Positions 49,031 to 60,508 of a stretch of DNA of 64,000 nt are shown here, one piece after another. The notes under the pieces are model-generated. The model ran no database searches. It saw only the letters and a program-made list of their open reading frames with translations, and was not told the DNA's origin. The stretch's first letter is position 1, and every line of letters starts with the position of its first letter. Source of the DNA: Polytrichum commune (taxonomy: Eukaryota > Streptophyta > Polytrichopsida > Polytrichales > Polytrichaceae). The stretch is taken from contig OX485807.1 of NCBI GenBank assembly GCA_950295325.1, positions 19,191,666 to 19,255,665 of the forward strand, read 5' to 3'. A program made the translations under genes and the position numbers.

Positions 49031-50090
49031 GCTCCGCCTCACCCCCTTAATGGCCATGCAGCTGTCTGATCCGCTTAGAGATTTGTGTGACCGTCTCAGT
49101 GCCGAGAGCCTACCCGGCCTGGACAGAAGGGAAACCACCATGTGCACCTTCGGAAGAGATTCATAAATAACCTCCCCTGTCGAGCAATGGTAGGAGCCTT
49201 CAAGGAGGTGCAGATTTTGACCAAGGGGAGAGGGTTGCCTTCCTCCTCACCTCCAGTTGAGCGGTGATGGACCGTGCCTCCAACTCGCTCCTCCGCGCTA
49301 CCAGCCGTCTCCTTGCCGCTAGTTCCACTCAGCCTCCGACACCATCCAACTTCCTCCTTTCAATGCTACCCACTTCCAGTCACTGCCCATACTAACAGCA
49401 AGAGTGGCGAGACGCCCACCGAAGCCCAGCTGCTTAGTGTCTAGCAGCGGACCTAGCAGAAAACTGGATTTCACTAGCACATTCGACGGCAGACCACCCA
49501 TTCCTCCCCGAATTCAACACCGAAGCATCATCAGCGGGAATTTAACATCCTCGGATGTTCCAAAGTTCACGGCACTCAATTTAGTCTTTCCGAATGCAAT
49601 GCCAAAAAGCAAAAACAACAAGCTTAGTTTTGGGAAGCAAGACTTCTCTCAAATCTGAGATTTTCATTCCCTGACTCCTGTGCAATTTTCTCCCACTAGT
49701 GGCCGCCGCTGAATCCAACCAAGACCCTCTCCTCAATCAGCCCAGCCTAGAGTTGTACTCACATCCATCGACGCCACATGCAAGCTGCGGATTCGGGAAC
49801 TTCCTCCGCTGGTATCCCAGACTTCTGCCACAACGCTCTACGCCCTCTCGAGGCTTCTGCACTCACTTCACCGCACCCAGAGGCAATGCTACCTCCTCCT
49901 AAGCCTCGCCGCCATCCATTCCCCCTTCCCTCTGGTTTTTTTCCCGGGGGCGCTCCTCTCCGCAGCTCCCCAGTGCCCACCCACACACACACACACACAC
50001 AGAGCGTTCGGCCCACCGAACTGGCAACATTCCCTGGATCCGGAATTCGGGCAAGGATAACGGTTCTACCCCTAACCCACCATGCACCTA
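49031..50090 (+). other. GC-rich island with unidentified protein-like segments
   Basis: This kilobase is much richer in G and C than its surroundings. Plus-strand open segments look protein-like in residue use: 49051-49170 (ATG, starts MAMQLSDPLRDLCDRL), 49267-49395 (ATG, starts MDRASNSLLRATSRLLAASS, rich in Ser, Arg and Leu like an organelle targeting peptide), 49404-49658 and 49699-49902. A good acceptor-like TTTTCTCCCACTAG precedes 49697. I could not connect the pieces with donor sites and I recognise no domain. It may be a decayed gene, a 5' exon cluster of an unseen gene, or a CpG-rich regulatory block. A (CA)n run sits at 49982-50001. Confidence 0.3.
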
Positions 50091-51296
50091 GTTCTTAACG
50101 AACAACCCGTTTGACTTAAACGAACATTAATGCGGCCATCCCCACTTCCTTTTAACAATACCTTCCTAACTAAACACGACCAAGCCCAACCTTCAAACCT
50201 AACTCCCCAATAATCTAAATAACTAATTCACTCTTTTTACTTTTTATGTTTTAGGCCACTCCAACTCATACGAAACAACTAACTCTAACTTAATCCAATA
50301 ATGTGTAAATTCTAATGCCTCCCACTTGTTATTGCTTAAACTCCCCAAGCAACCACACCCGCCAAGGTCTTTTAATGTTAAGAACACATGTGGGCACAAC
50401 TTTGGGCTCACAATAGGTTGCCCAAAATATCTTTAAATCTCATCAACCTCATATGTAGACTCTTTGTCTTTTCATGACAAGGTGCACTACACCTACTAGG
50501 CTATATCCTAGTTGCATCTTACCCTATGGTAATGTCTTTCACTCACATGGCTAACACTCGTCTCTTGGCCTAAGGCTTGGCTATGGCCTTGCCCTCATTG
50601 ATATCAACTACGCCCATCTCATGCCCTCTTAGTCCATTCAATTCCACTTTGGCTATTTGCTTTCTATCTTCCTATGCTAAAGCTAAATCATCTCTAAACC
50701 ACTTCATTGATCAAATGTGCACCTTTATCCTTCGTGGATCATCTCCTCCTCTTAGGCCATTAACTTTACTCTTTCTTCCTCCACCCAGAAGATGCCTTCC
50801 TCATTGCTTGTCTCTAAAAATCAATTCATTACTCATGCACATGGCCCATACAAGTTATTTGAATTACTCCAAGTATTGGAGAAGCTCTTTATGAGCCCAA
50901 AATGGGGGCTCACATTTGTTTTATGCTTAGAATTTAGTTGAAGTTGCATTTGACGTCATTATTGAAACATCAAAAAGTATAAAAAGAGTGAGGCTTGGTG
51001 TGGATTTATGTTTTAGGCCTTAGGCTTATTTATTATGGTTCATTAGAGGATTAGTGTAAGTAGGGGTTGGAATGTAGAACATAGTGGTTGTGGGTTAAGT
51101 AAGGGAAGGGGCCTCGGGGTTTAAGTGTTCGAATTGGGACCTATCGTGTTGGTTTAGGGAGTGAGGGTTTAGTGGATAGGATGAGGTTCTATTATGTAGG
51201 AAGGGGTGAGGGGTTAAGCTCTCTCGGTTTTTTGTGTTGTGTCTCTCTCTCTCTCTTTGTGTTTGTTTTGTTGTTGAGCGGGAGGGGGAGCTCAAG
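50091..51296. other. no gene; leads into minisatellite
   Basis: TATAAAAAG near 50979 and a CT-rich run at 51238-51256 precede the minisatellite on the plus strand. That layout could suit a transcription unit, but nothing else supports one. Confidence 0.4.
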
Positions 51297-52415
51297 GAGC
51301 TAAGAGCTGCGGCAATTCAAGGTTGGGCCTTAGATTCAGAGTTGCGGCAGTAAGAGGTTGGGCTTTAGATTCAAAGCTGCGGCATTTCAAGAGGTTGGGC
51401 TTAGATTCAGAGCTGCGGCAGTTCAAGAGGCTGAGCTTAGATTCAGAGCTGCGGCAGTTCAAGAGGTTGGGCTTAGATTCAGAGCTGCGGCAGTTCAAGA
51501 GGCTGGGCTTAGATTCAGAGCTGCGGCAGTTCAAGAGGTTGGGCTTAGATTCAGAGCTGCGGCAGTTCAAGAGGCTGGGCTTAGATTCAGAGCTGCGGCA
51601 GTAAGAGGATGGGCTTTAGATTCAGAGCTGTGGCAGTAAGAGGTTGGGCTTTAGATTAAGAGCTGCGGCAATTCAAGGTTGGGCCTTAGATTCAGAGTTG
51701 CGGCAGTAAGAGGTTGGGCTTTAGATTCAAAGCTGCGGCATTTCAAGAGGTTGGGCTTAGATTCAGAGCTGCGGCAGTTCAAGAGGCTGAGCTTAGATTC
51801 AGAGCTGCGGCAGTTCAAGAGGTTGGGCTTAGATTCAGAGCTGCGGCAGTTCAAGAGGCTGGGCTTAGATTCAGAGCTGCGGCAGTAAGAGGATGGGCTT
51901 TAGATTCAGAGCTGTGGCAGTAAGAGGTTGGGCTTTAGATTAAGAGCTGCGGCAATTCAAGGCTGGGCCTTAGATTCAGAGTTGCGGCAGTAAGAGGTTG
52001 GGCTTTAGATTCAAAGCTGCGGCATTTCAAGAGGTTGGGCTTAGATTCAGAGCTGCGGCAGTTCAAGAGGCTGAGCTTAGATTCAGAGCTGCGGCAGTTC
52101 AAGAGGTTGGGCTTAGATTCAGAGCTGCGGCAGTTCAAGAGGTTGGGCTTAGATTCAGAGCTGCGGCAGTAAGAGGATGGGCTTTAGATTCAGAGCTGTG
52201 GCAGTAAGAGGCTGGGTTTTAGATTAAGAGCTGCGGCAATTCAAGGCTGGGCCTTAGATTCAGAGTTGCGGCAGTAAGAGGTTGGGCTTAGATTCAGAGC
52301 TGCGGCAGTAAGAGGCTGGGCTTTAGATTCAGAGCTGCGGCAGTAAGAGAGGCTGGGCTTTAATTCAAAGTTGCGGCAGTTCAAGAGGCTGGGCTTTAGA
52401 TTCAGAGCTGCGGCA
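51297..52415. repeat. 36-bp minisatellite with higher-order repeats
   Basis: The basic 36-bp unit contains TTGGGCTTAGATTCAGAG and CTGCGGCAG. Variant units beginning GGCAATTCAAGG recur at 51311, 51667, 51951 and 52235, giving higher-order periods of 356, 284 and 284 bases; 356 minus 284 is exactly two units. Two plus-strand frames and one minus-strand frame stay open across long runs, each encoding a 12-residue repeat (FKRLGLDSELRQ, QEVGLRFRAAAV and LNCRSSESKPNL). I read this as satellite-like DNA, not a gene. Confidence 0.92.
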
Positions 52416-53862
52416 TCCAACGGCTACTGGCTAACTAAGACTCAAGGTTGGCTAATGAATTGAGGCCAGTGACGGGTGATGACGGGTGTAACCCCGAACC
52501 CACACATCGTAGTTCCTTCAAGTAATCATGGGGACTGGAGTTATAAAAGGGGGGGTTTAGTAGTGCTCACACTACATTATATTATGGCTAGTTACCTAAG
52601 CTTAGAAGGATGGATTAGTTAGATATTAGCTATCCGTGTAATTGGGTGTGCACTTGTGTGGGGTGTTGATAGGGGGTGTTAAGAGAACAATAATAGAGAA
52701 AAGTGTTTGTCAACGCTTGTACTCATGATATGGAATAATTGGTGTGACCAAATGGATGTGTGATGTAATGGGGAGGAATGATGTTGGAAAGATTAAACAG
52801 GACGAATATGAATGTGAGACCCACACCCTCACCCGGACTAGGACGCATAAGGGTGGGTGGTTTGGCCTCACACTCTTATTTCATTCCTCTCCTTTCAGTA
52901 AATTGCCTTGTTTGGACTCTAGTGACTCCTGATCTTCTACAATTCATCATGCTTACATTAACTCTCAAGGCTATCGCCTGAGGATGTCATACTCAAATTT
53001 TAGCTATGGCTCTCACGACCTTCAATCACTCTTTCACAAGCATTGGAATACAACTCCCTCTTGAACTATCGCATTATTGTCCATTTTCACAACTTCGTTA
53101 ATGTCATGTTGTCATAACTGACATTTATCTTACCATCTCTCACTCATTTTTCACTCAGCTTTGGCCTATTGCCAAAACTTCTTTATTGATGGTAGACTTG
53201 ATTACCGCAATCTTTGATTAATGGGCTTTTAATCATCATAGTCCTATGGTCCAGATTCAAGGCAATAGCCACTACTCCCCCACGCAATCCTTCTCTATGA
53301 TTATACTCGTCGTTAATTTCAACAAACTCTAAAAACTTTGCTTATAGCCTCACATAACTCAATGCTCGGAGCCTTATGTTTTACACATATCACAACTTCA
53401 CTCAACTCCAATTCTAGAGTTCATCTATTAGCATTCTATGCATCCAAACAATTGTAGAAATAACACATTCATTCACTTCTCATGTCAAAGTTCAATCATA
53501 AAGTTTTGGAGTCCAAATCACTCGGCTCCATCAGACTATGTCTATCCTCAAGTTTTTACTTGGAATTGACCCTATCAACTATAGAATTGAGCTCAATCGT
53601 TGAGATTTAGGGTTCAAAAAGCCTTGATTTAGTTATTACTTTGCTATGATGAGACTATGCATGGCCAACCTTCTCCTTATTGAGTTGAAAGGAAGGAGAA
53701 GGTGGTTACAAACAATAGTCAGTTTATCAAGGCAAAACCTTTCTAATCCTATTATGGATGAGATTCTAACTACCAAGAGTTGGATGAAAGCCACCAAAAT
53801 TCGAGAATTGCTTGCTTCAGTCGGGTGATGACCAAAAACAAATGGCTTACAACCATACACAA
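52416..53862. other. no gene seen
   Basis: Short open frames only, none recognisable. ATAAAAGGGGGG near 52545 is a weak TATA-like site on the plus strand. Confidence 0.45.
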
Positions 53863-54086
53863 AGAGTGGCGTTGAGCTCTTAAAAACTTGCTTTCTAATT
53901 TGTCCTACTAAGATGGATGGGCCAAGCTAGCCTTGCATAGGCCAATCCGGGATTTAGGACAACAAGTCCCATGCACATAACCTATTTTAAATCCTAAAAT
54001 TTCTTTGAAAAGCTGAGAGGTGGGAAGATAAGGTCCCAAAATTTTCACCCAACTTTCAAAATAGGCTCCAATACATGACGAGCTAA
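53863..54086. repeat. dispersed repeat, copy 2 (partner at 38.3 kb)
   Basis: Direct-orientation partner of 38342-38585, sharing GCCAAGCTAGCCTTGCATAG and CAAAATAGGCTCCAATACA. Confidence 0.7.
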
Positions 54087-55758
54087 TGATCTCTTAATTA
54101 AAAAAATCTCAAAGAAGGATCAAACACACAATTTTGCCCTTGTTTGAAATACACTCCATATAAATCTAGTAGAGTTATGCGTGAAGTCCCTCAAAGAGAT
54201 ACGAAATTGTGACTTTGATATTTGTTTAAAAGAAATTCCTATTAAAAGCTTGTTAGCTCATTGTGCTTCACAAATTATTTTGAAAGTTGACTAAAACTCC
54301 TCATGCCTCCTCTGGCCATCCCCAAAAGTTTGAGAAAACTTTAGGATCAAAAGTACATTTTGCTCATGGGACCCGCCACCCTAATCGGTGTATACAAGAC
54401 TAGCTTAGTTCACTCATGCTAGTATAACAAGCTAGACATCTTGTTTTTAATAACCCAAAGTGTACACATAAGTCTTATGTTGCCAAACATCAAATAGCTA
54501 CTTTCTCTAAAGTATATTAGTTACCTTGTCATTAATATGTGTTTGATAAGAATAAAGCACTAGACAACATCTTATCATCTTAGTTGTTAAGTTGCTTATG
54601 TAATGGATTAAATGTCATATCCATAACTAGACATTGACCCAATATTGTTTGTGTTCATAGCTCCCATGGGGGTATTAACTAAAATGAGACAAATGGTCCG
54701 CTCATTTTAATGTGGGGAACGTGATGGGAACGTAATGATTGCTTTTTTGTACGAGAGAATACCCGTAGAGGTTTTAGGGACCACAAACCAAGTGTTCCAA
54801 TGAAACCGGGCAAACAATCAATTGTAATATGGAGGATCCCATCAAGGAAGACAAAAGGATTGTGCCTACACTCCATGGACCATGGGTGAACACCCGTGGA
54901 TAATTTGTTCCCACCATGCACATTGGAGGACACCCACATATTAAACATGTTCGCAAATATGACAATGCACATGAAAATTCACAAAAAATATGCCTTTAAG
55001 AAGGGTAATTTGAACATCTGTGGGACAAATGTCAATGTCTACGGCTCTCTAATTAATGCTCACAAAATTAAAATTGAGCACCAAACATGCTAGATGGTGT
55101 CAACCATCTAGCCCACCCATGAGAGTCCACCCGTGGATACCGAGGAATGAGCAATGCAGCTTTAATCTAGAGGTCTTCTGTTGGTACCCCATCCTCGAAA
55201 GTATCTCCATCAGTCATTTTCTCACCTCTAGTGCATCGATCTAAATTATCCTTTGCAAAAAGAATTTGCCGAGTTGGGATGAGTACATTGTCATCGGACA
55301 CATTCCTTTGTCTTGCCCATGATCCCACAAGAACTCCAAAGTTAAGTTGCCTAAGGTCTGAACATTGCTACGATGGATGTCCTTCATGGCACTTGATTTC
55401 TAGCACACCTAACCATCGTGATCCGATTCAATGTTAGTGGAGTATTCATGTCAATATACATTTTTTCAACCAACAATGTGTGGGAACCTAAGGTTTAAGT
55501 AGGTACATGCTAGTTTGTCCACACCCCATTCAAGGTTTTTTACCTTTGAAAGCATACAAATTGTTCAAGATCACTCAAATTATACTGCTACCCATTCGAG
55601 ATTCACATGTAAAAAACTTAACCAACTCAAAGATGAAGTGACACCATAATCCATGTTGGTGACAACATCAAAGTCATTTTTGAAAGACAAAATTCTTGCG
55701 CTCGCACTTTGTTTCTTGCATTCTTGTTGTGACACTAGGGGCAAGTTTGCACTACATT
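54087..55758. other. no gene seen
   Basis: Frames at 54679-54972 (minus) and 55056-55437 (plus) lack known motifs. Nothing else stands out. Confidence 0.45.
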
Positions 55759-56243
55759 GTGACCAATAACCACGACCACCACCTCTTTGAATCTCTCGTT
55801 GGTTGAGAAATAAGTGGCGGTCCCACTCCATTTTACAGAAGGTCACCTAAAGTAGAAGTAAGCATAAGTGAGCTAGTTAGAAAATGAATGAGAAAATAGC
55901 ATGGAAGTGGCATGAAATCCTACATGCCCATAAATGGATGTTGTTTGGTGGTCACCAAGATGTTGATGCGTGAGAAGCCAAATAAGATGTCTCAGTGGAA
56001 ATGAACGCAACCACATGTCCGTTATTATATTGTATTTTTAGACTTTTTTTTTGAAATATGTGTTCCTTTAATAAAAACATCACATCCCAATCTACATCTT
56101 ATTTACACTAAGTCGTCCCATGACCAATGCTTTCAAAAAGTGATGTGGATTTCTCTTGATCATAGTCTCAAACCCCTGAGCATGACCACTAGAAATCCTA
56201 AATCAGTTATTCCTGTCATCCCTTAGTCATGTGTATTAAATGG
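55759..56243. repeat. dispersed repeat of about 490 bp, copy 1 (partner at 60.0 kb)
   Basis: Shares GTGACCAATAACCAC, ACAGAAGGTCACC, GAATGAGAAA, GTCCCATGACCAA, GCTTTCAAAAAGT, ATGGATTTCT and AAATCCTAAATCA in order with 60014-60508, same orientation. Divergence is considerable. No coding potential. Confidence 0.75.
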
Positions 56244-56849
56244 CCCTCACAAGAGACAACTTAAAATTCAGTGTAACCTATACATAGACTTCAATGTAGG
56301 ATAAGTAACACTATTGAGCCGGTGTCACTAAACACCGTAAACCACACACTTCAAAATCCAACACATATACATCAAAAGATCTCCTACCATGTTGAGACCT
56401 CCGTCATATATAGGCCAATTGAAGGAACGGAATAACTGGTGGTTGGAACTTGGGAAGACTTTAACTTCAGAATCATAAAACATTCCACTAGTGTTTTTGT
56501 TTGCCCCACTATAATGGAAGTAGGCCAGATTTTTGCCAGACAATCTCAACTAACATTATCCACTCATAACAAGTAGGAGGCCTTGTAGTGGGCCATATTC
56601 CCTCCACAAACATTGGCCCCGAACCAACCCTAGTCATGTACATGTATATCCAAAGTGGGCCCAAGTTAAGATAACATTTTCTATGTGTGTGTGCATGTGC
56701 ATGTGTGTGTATTTGTGTCTTCTATTCATGAATAAGGCATAGATCATGTTGGGATGTGTGAAAGTTTGAGAATTTATCAAATATCAACTCTACAATTGCT
56801 TCATAACATTATTGAGCAACTACAGTACATGATGGTTGGGGTGAAAAAA

Positions 56850-57182
56850 TTCATACACCACACTAGAAAGGATATTTAGTGTTTGATTGTATTTAATGTT
56901 GTTACCACCCTACCCTGCTCAACACCAATTTTCAATTCCTTGACAATTAGTGTTAGACATAAATGTGTTGCTACCTTCCCTACTACCACCTCCCTTATTA
57001 TATCATTTTTTTCATTTCCTTACTAACACTAAATTCAAACATGTAACTTCTGCATATTACCATAGTTGATATTTAGTGTTTGAGTTTACATTTAATGTTA
57101 CTTACTTTCATAGGGTTATTGATATTTAGTGTATGCGTTCGTATTTAGTGTATCAAACACTAAATATCCTATTTAGTGTAGT
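56850..57182. repeat. array of ATATTTAGTGT motifs, MITE-related
   Basis: ATATTTAGTGT or TATTTAGTGT occurs near 56870, 57066, 57120, 57148 and 57170, and the final copy is part of a palindrome ending in TTTAGTGTAGTA like the 26.7-kb MITE end. Probably a rearranged or nested set of that family. Confidence 0.55.
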
Positions 57183-57293
57183 ACCTTGGAGGCAAGGCTG
57201 CAAACATATAACAAAGAACCCATGTATGAGTTGGTTCGCCCTCCCCCTACATAATGGTCTCTTTAAATAAAAAGAAGTTGTGAGTAAAAAAAA

Positions 57294-57425
57294 CTTTAAT
57301 AATTTACACATGTTTGTCGAAGAGTTCATAAACATGGCATCTTAGAATAAAAGGATAATTGTGCTTATGTGATACTTGGTCCCAAAGAACCCAACCAAGG
57401 AGTTGTGTAATGTCATGTTGGTTAG
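57294..57425. repeat. dispersed repeat, copy 2 (partner at 18.9 kb)
   Basis: ACACATGTTTGTCGAAGAGTT, TATGTGATACTTGG and AACCCAACCAAGGAG match 18893-19055 in order and orientation. Confidence 0.6.
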
Positions 57426-57474
57426 CATGACATTATTCATTTTGATATGAGTTTAGCGGAGGTCCAAGATGACC

Positions 57475-57730
57475 CTAAACTACCGGGTGATAGTGGAGAG
57501 GTACCCATGGTACCGGGCCATTTCCAAATGAAGTGGTTGGCGGTTCGATTCCCGCTATGAAATCTTCTCTCTACTTGATGAAAAAAACTAGCTAGGTAAG
57601 TAGGAAGCCAAGAGCCCACCCACCGCAAGGTAGGCAGTAAACCTCACCTTGCACCAAGAAGATCTTGAGCAGGGTAGGGCCAATAGGCTCAAATTCCTGT
57701 CAGATTGCCCTACGTTGGTTATTTAGTGGA
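57475..57730 (+). mobile_element. probable second tRNA-derived SINE
   Basis: TAGTGGAGAGG at 57491-57501 fits the Pol III A box consensus and GGTTCGATTCC at 57542-57552 is a perfect B box, 40 bases apart. The sequence downstream is non-coding. I could not fix the 3' end or find a target duplication, and it does not match the 14.2-kb SINE beyond the boxes, so it would be a different family. Confidence 0.5.
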
Positions 57731-58435
57731 CCGTGATTTTTCCGGGGTTTTGTGCCTAGATAATTCCATGAAGTTTTATGAGAGCATAAAGCCAACGTTG
57801 AGTTTGATCAAATAAGCTTCCAAAGATACAATCCTTACGATGATATGAATATTTTGCTTGGTTTTAATCCCAACATGAATCGCCCATGTTCGAGCTCTTT
57901 TCAAGGTCCTTCCACCAAGCTAGCACACATCAATAAACTCTCCTAGCTAGTTGAGCATAATAAGAACCAGAAATTGTAACACGTTATCGTAATTGTGTGT
58001 CATTCTATGAGAATTTGACAAGTGGGATGAGCATGTGGTGTGGGCCCAAACAATTGAAACTTGGACTATGAGATGATCATTTTAGAGTGGTTGTTGGAAA
58101 TACTCTCTTTGCAAACTCCAAACTCTCCCTTTTATCAATATAAATTATATATCTAAATTGGAAGAACCTTGATTAGGATTTAGAGCATAGTACGAGATGT
58201 TTTGTTAAACCTACTTATGTTGCTAAACAACAATTGACAAGGCAACATTTCTCTAGCTTTAATATGTTGACTTTAAGATCTTCATTGTTTTAAGTGTAGG
58301 TGGAAAAAAATGGTGGATGTAGTCTTCAACTCCCCAAATTGCATACCAAGTCGATTACCTATTGAGAGAATATCTTCCAATGGTCGAGAGATGCATTTTA
58401 ACCCCTAAACGCATTTAGCGGTTTCATTCTCATTG

Positions 58436-58565
58436 TGTATACTCGAAACTCCGTAGTATCACACCTGGGGCAACCAAAGTGTTGTGATATATTACGGAGT
58501 TTTGTAGTGTTAACATGGATGCGTGATACTAGAGAATTAGTGTCGCATGTGATATTATGGAATAA
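58436..58565. repeat. repeat with internal inverted arms, copy 1 (partner at 63.0 kb)
   Basis: AAACTCCGTAGTATCACA and TGTGATATATTACGGAGTTT form a stem within 58446-58502. The whole segment is an inverted partner of 62990-63125, sharing TGTGTTATTCCATAAT, CATGTTAACACT and GATACTAC. Confidence 0.6.
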
Positions 58566-58687
58566 CACAAGGGAGATGTGAGGACAATTTGAATCCGTTG
58601 TCCCGTCACTTATGCTAGTGTGGTCCATTCCACTTGGCCTTCCCGAGTGATGTGGCGGAAGCATGCACCAACATTCAACAAGTGGCA

Positions 58688-58688
<1 letters not shown>

Positions 58689-58718
<30 letters not shown>

Positions 58719-58722
58719 AATA
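58689..58722. repeat. (AAG)n microsatellite
   Basis: Eleven AAG triplets. This explains the poly-Leu and poly-Lys open frames seen across it. Confidence 0.9.
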
Positions 58723-59384
58723 AGAAGGTGACACTCCACATGTTGACACTTGGCGCAATGCGAGGGTTTGGGTTGACTTCTTGGGTGGTTTGCATTATTG
58801 ACAAATTTTGTGATATAAGGGAGAGAAATGCGACAATAAGGAGTGAGATTTGAACTACGAACATCTGATCCCTAGGGTTTTGGGATATTAGAGAGTGTAT
58901 GACATTATGAAGGTTGATATTACGGGGTTTAGGATGTACTATTCTTGCTCTATGTGAATGTCAAGAAGTTTAGTAATCCGAACATAACGAGCCTTCACTC
59001 TCTACCGTAAATTCACAACACATTTTATTCCCACCTTGTAAAATACCAAAATATGATGTGTATGAGAGGGCCAAATTGGATCCCGGAAGCATTAAGGGGT
59101 AAGTGAAGTGAGAGGGTTGGATGCCACCCCACTTTCAATCACATTGATCTCAATGCCATTAAGTGGATTTGGCTTTAATGGACTCTATTACGAGTTTGCT
59201 TAAGGAAAATTTAAATGAAGAACACAAGTTTGTTTTTGTTTTTGGGGGAAATAAGATGAATATCTCTTAATTTTTTCCTTTTGAAAATTACTTGTTGAAA
59301 ATTACCGATTGAAATTTTATCGAGGATTTCAAAATAAATAAAAGCAAGTAATTTAGTTCATGTTCCTTGACATGCATACTGCAC

Positions 59385-59757
59385 AAAATATGATATTTAG
59401 TGTCATATGGTATTTTATGTCACCATGGTAACTTTTCATATGACACTTCTTATGAATAAATGGGGAAATATTGTCATGGATGATGGGTGAGTTCATCCAT
59501 TGGCCAAAACCTACCTTCTCTTGTCAGCAACTTGTGATGAGATATTGTCATGGATGATTGACATTTGGATGAAAAATTACTTAGTCTGTGATAGTAATTG
59601 CAACACTATAAATCTAGAATCCACCAAAAACAATTCAGGGAAGGACAAGTAATGTTGGGTTAACATTTAGTGTTGATGACAATACACCATGGTTTACAAT
59701 TAGTATTGAGCAAGACCATTAGAATTGGTGTAAATAATACAATTAGTGTTACAGTAG
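59385..59757. mobile_element. second copy of the self-palindromic MITE, inverted
   Basis: Begins AATATGATATTTAGTGTC and runs through GGTATTTTATGTCACC, GGATGATGGGTGAGTTCATC, GGGTTAACATTTAGTG to ATTAGTGTTACAGTAG. This is the reverse complement, in order, of 26682-27063. The ends are partly eroded. Confidence 0.72.
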
Positions 59758-60013
59758 TTGTTTCCTTAATTTGAGTGAAAAATGTTAATCTCAATAAAAG
59801 ATAGAGGTTATATTAACGTGTGGCTTCAAATGGTTACCTGCAAACAAAGGACTATTCAGTGTAGTTTTTATACGCTTCTGAATCCGGACATGTTTCATGG
59901 CCTAATCGAAATTCAGTCCCAACATGATCGGCATTATGGCATCCTATAGGTACCCGATGGGATCTTGATGAGGAAGAGGCTCCTCTACTCTAGTTAAGGG
60001 TCGGTTTATACCA

Positions 60014-60508
60014 GTGACCAATAACCACCATTGCTACTTTTTAAAATCTCTCATTAGTGAAGAAGCTAGTGGTGGTCCCATTTCATTGTACAGAAGGTCA
60101 CCATAAATAGAAGTGACCGTTGGTGAGCTTGTTTGAAAGTGAATGAGAAAGTGACATGGAATTGAGATGGGATCCTACATGTCTAGAAACGGATAATCTT
60201 TGGTGGGCACTTGAAATTTGTAGTGAGAGAATCCACATAGGTTTTCTCAATGAAATATAAGACGACCAAGTCAGAAGAAAACATGTTTGAAGTAAATATA
60301 CTTTTAGCATTTTTGTGTTTTGAGTTTTTTTAAATTAAAAGACTACTCGTCCCGGTCAAAGTCTGCTTTTCTCTATGTCCCATGACCAAGGCTTTCAAAA
60401 AGTAACATGGATTTCTTTTCGCCATGGTCTTTGGGCCACCAACCATGACCATGAAAAATCCTAAATCATTTTTTCTCATTGCCCTTGGTCACATGTGTAA
60501 AACGACCA
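60014..60508. repeat. dispersed repeat of about 490 bp, copy 2
   Basis: Direct partner of 55759-56243. It follows the MITE copy at 59385-59757 closely, whereas in the other locus the MITE-like motifs come after it. Confidence 0.75.

Noticed and set aside
49759-50098. Cys/Val-rich minus-strand protein and the plus-strand His-Thr repeat
   Set aside because: Both are translations of a CA microsatellite inside the GC-rich island.
51292-52207. Repeat-protein genes in the minisatellite
   Set aside because: Three different frames on two strands are equally open because the 36-bp unit is a multiple of three. There is no unique start, no flanking domain and no splice support.
57491-57552. A functional tRNA gene
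   Set aside because: A and B boxes are good, but I could not form an acceptor stem and cloverleaf around them; a SINE head is more likely.
58398-58864. Membrane-like poly-Leu protein or Lys-rich protein
   Set aside because: The hydrophobic run is the translation of an AAG microsatellite read on the opposite strand.
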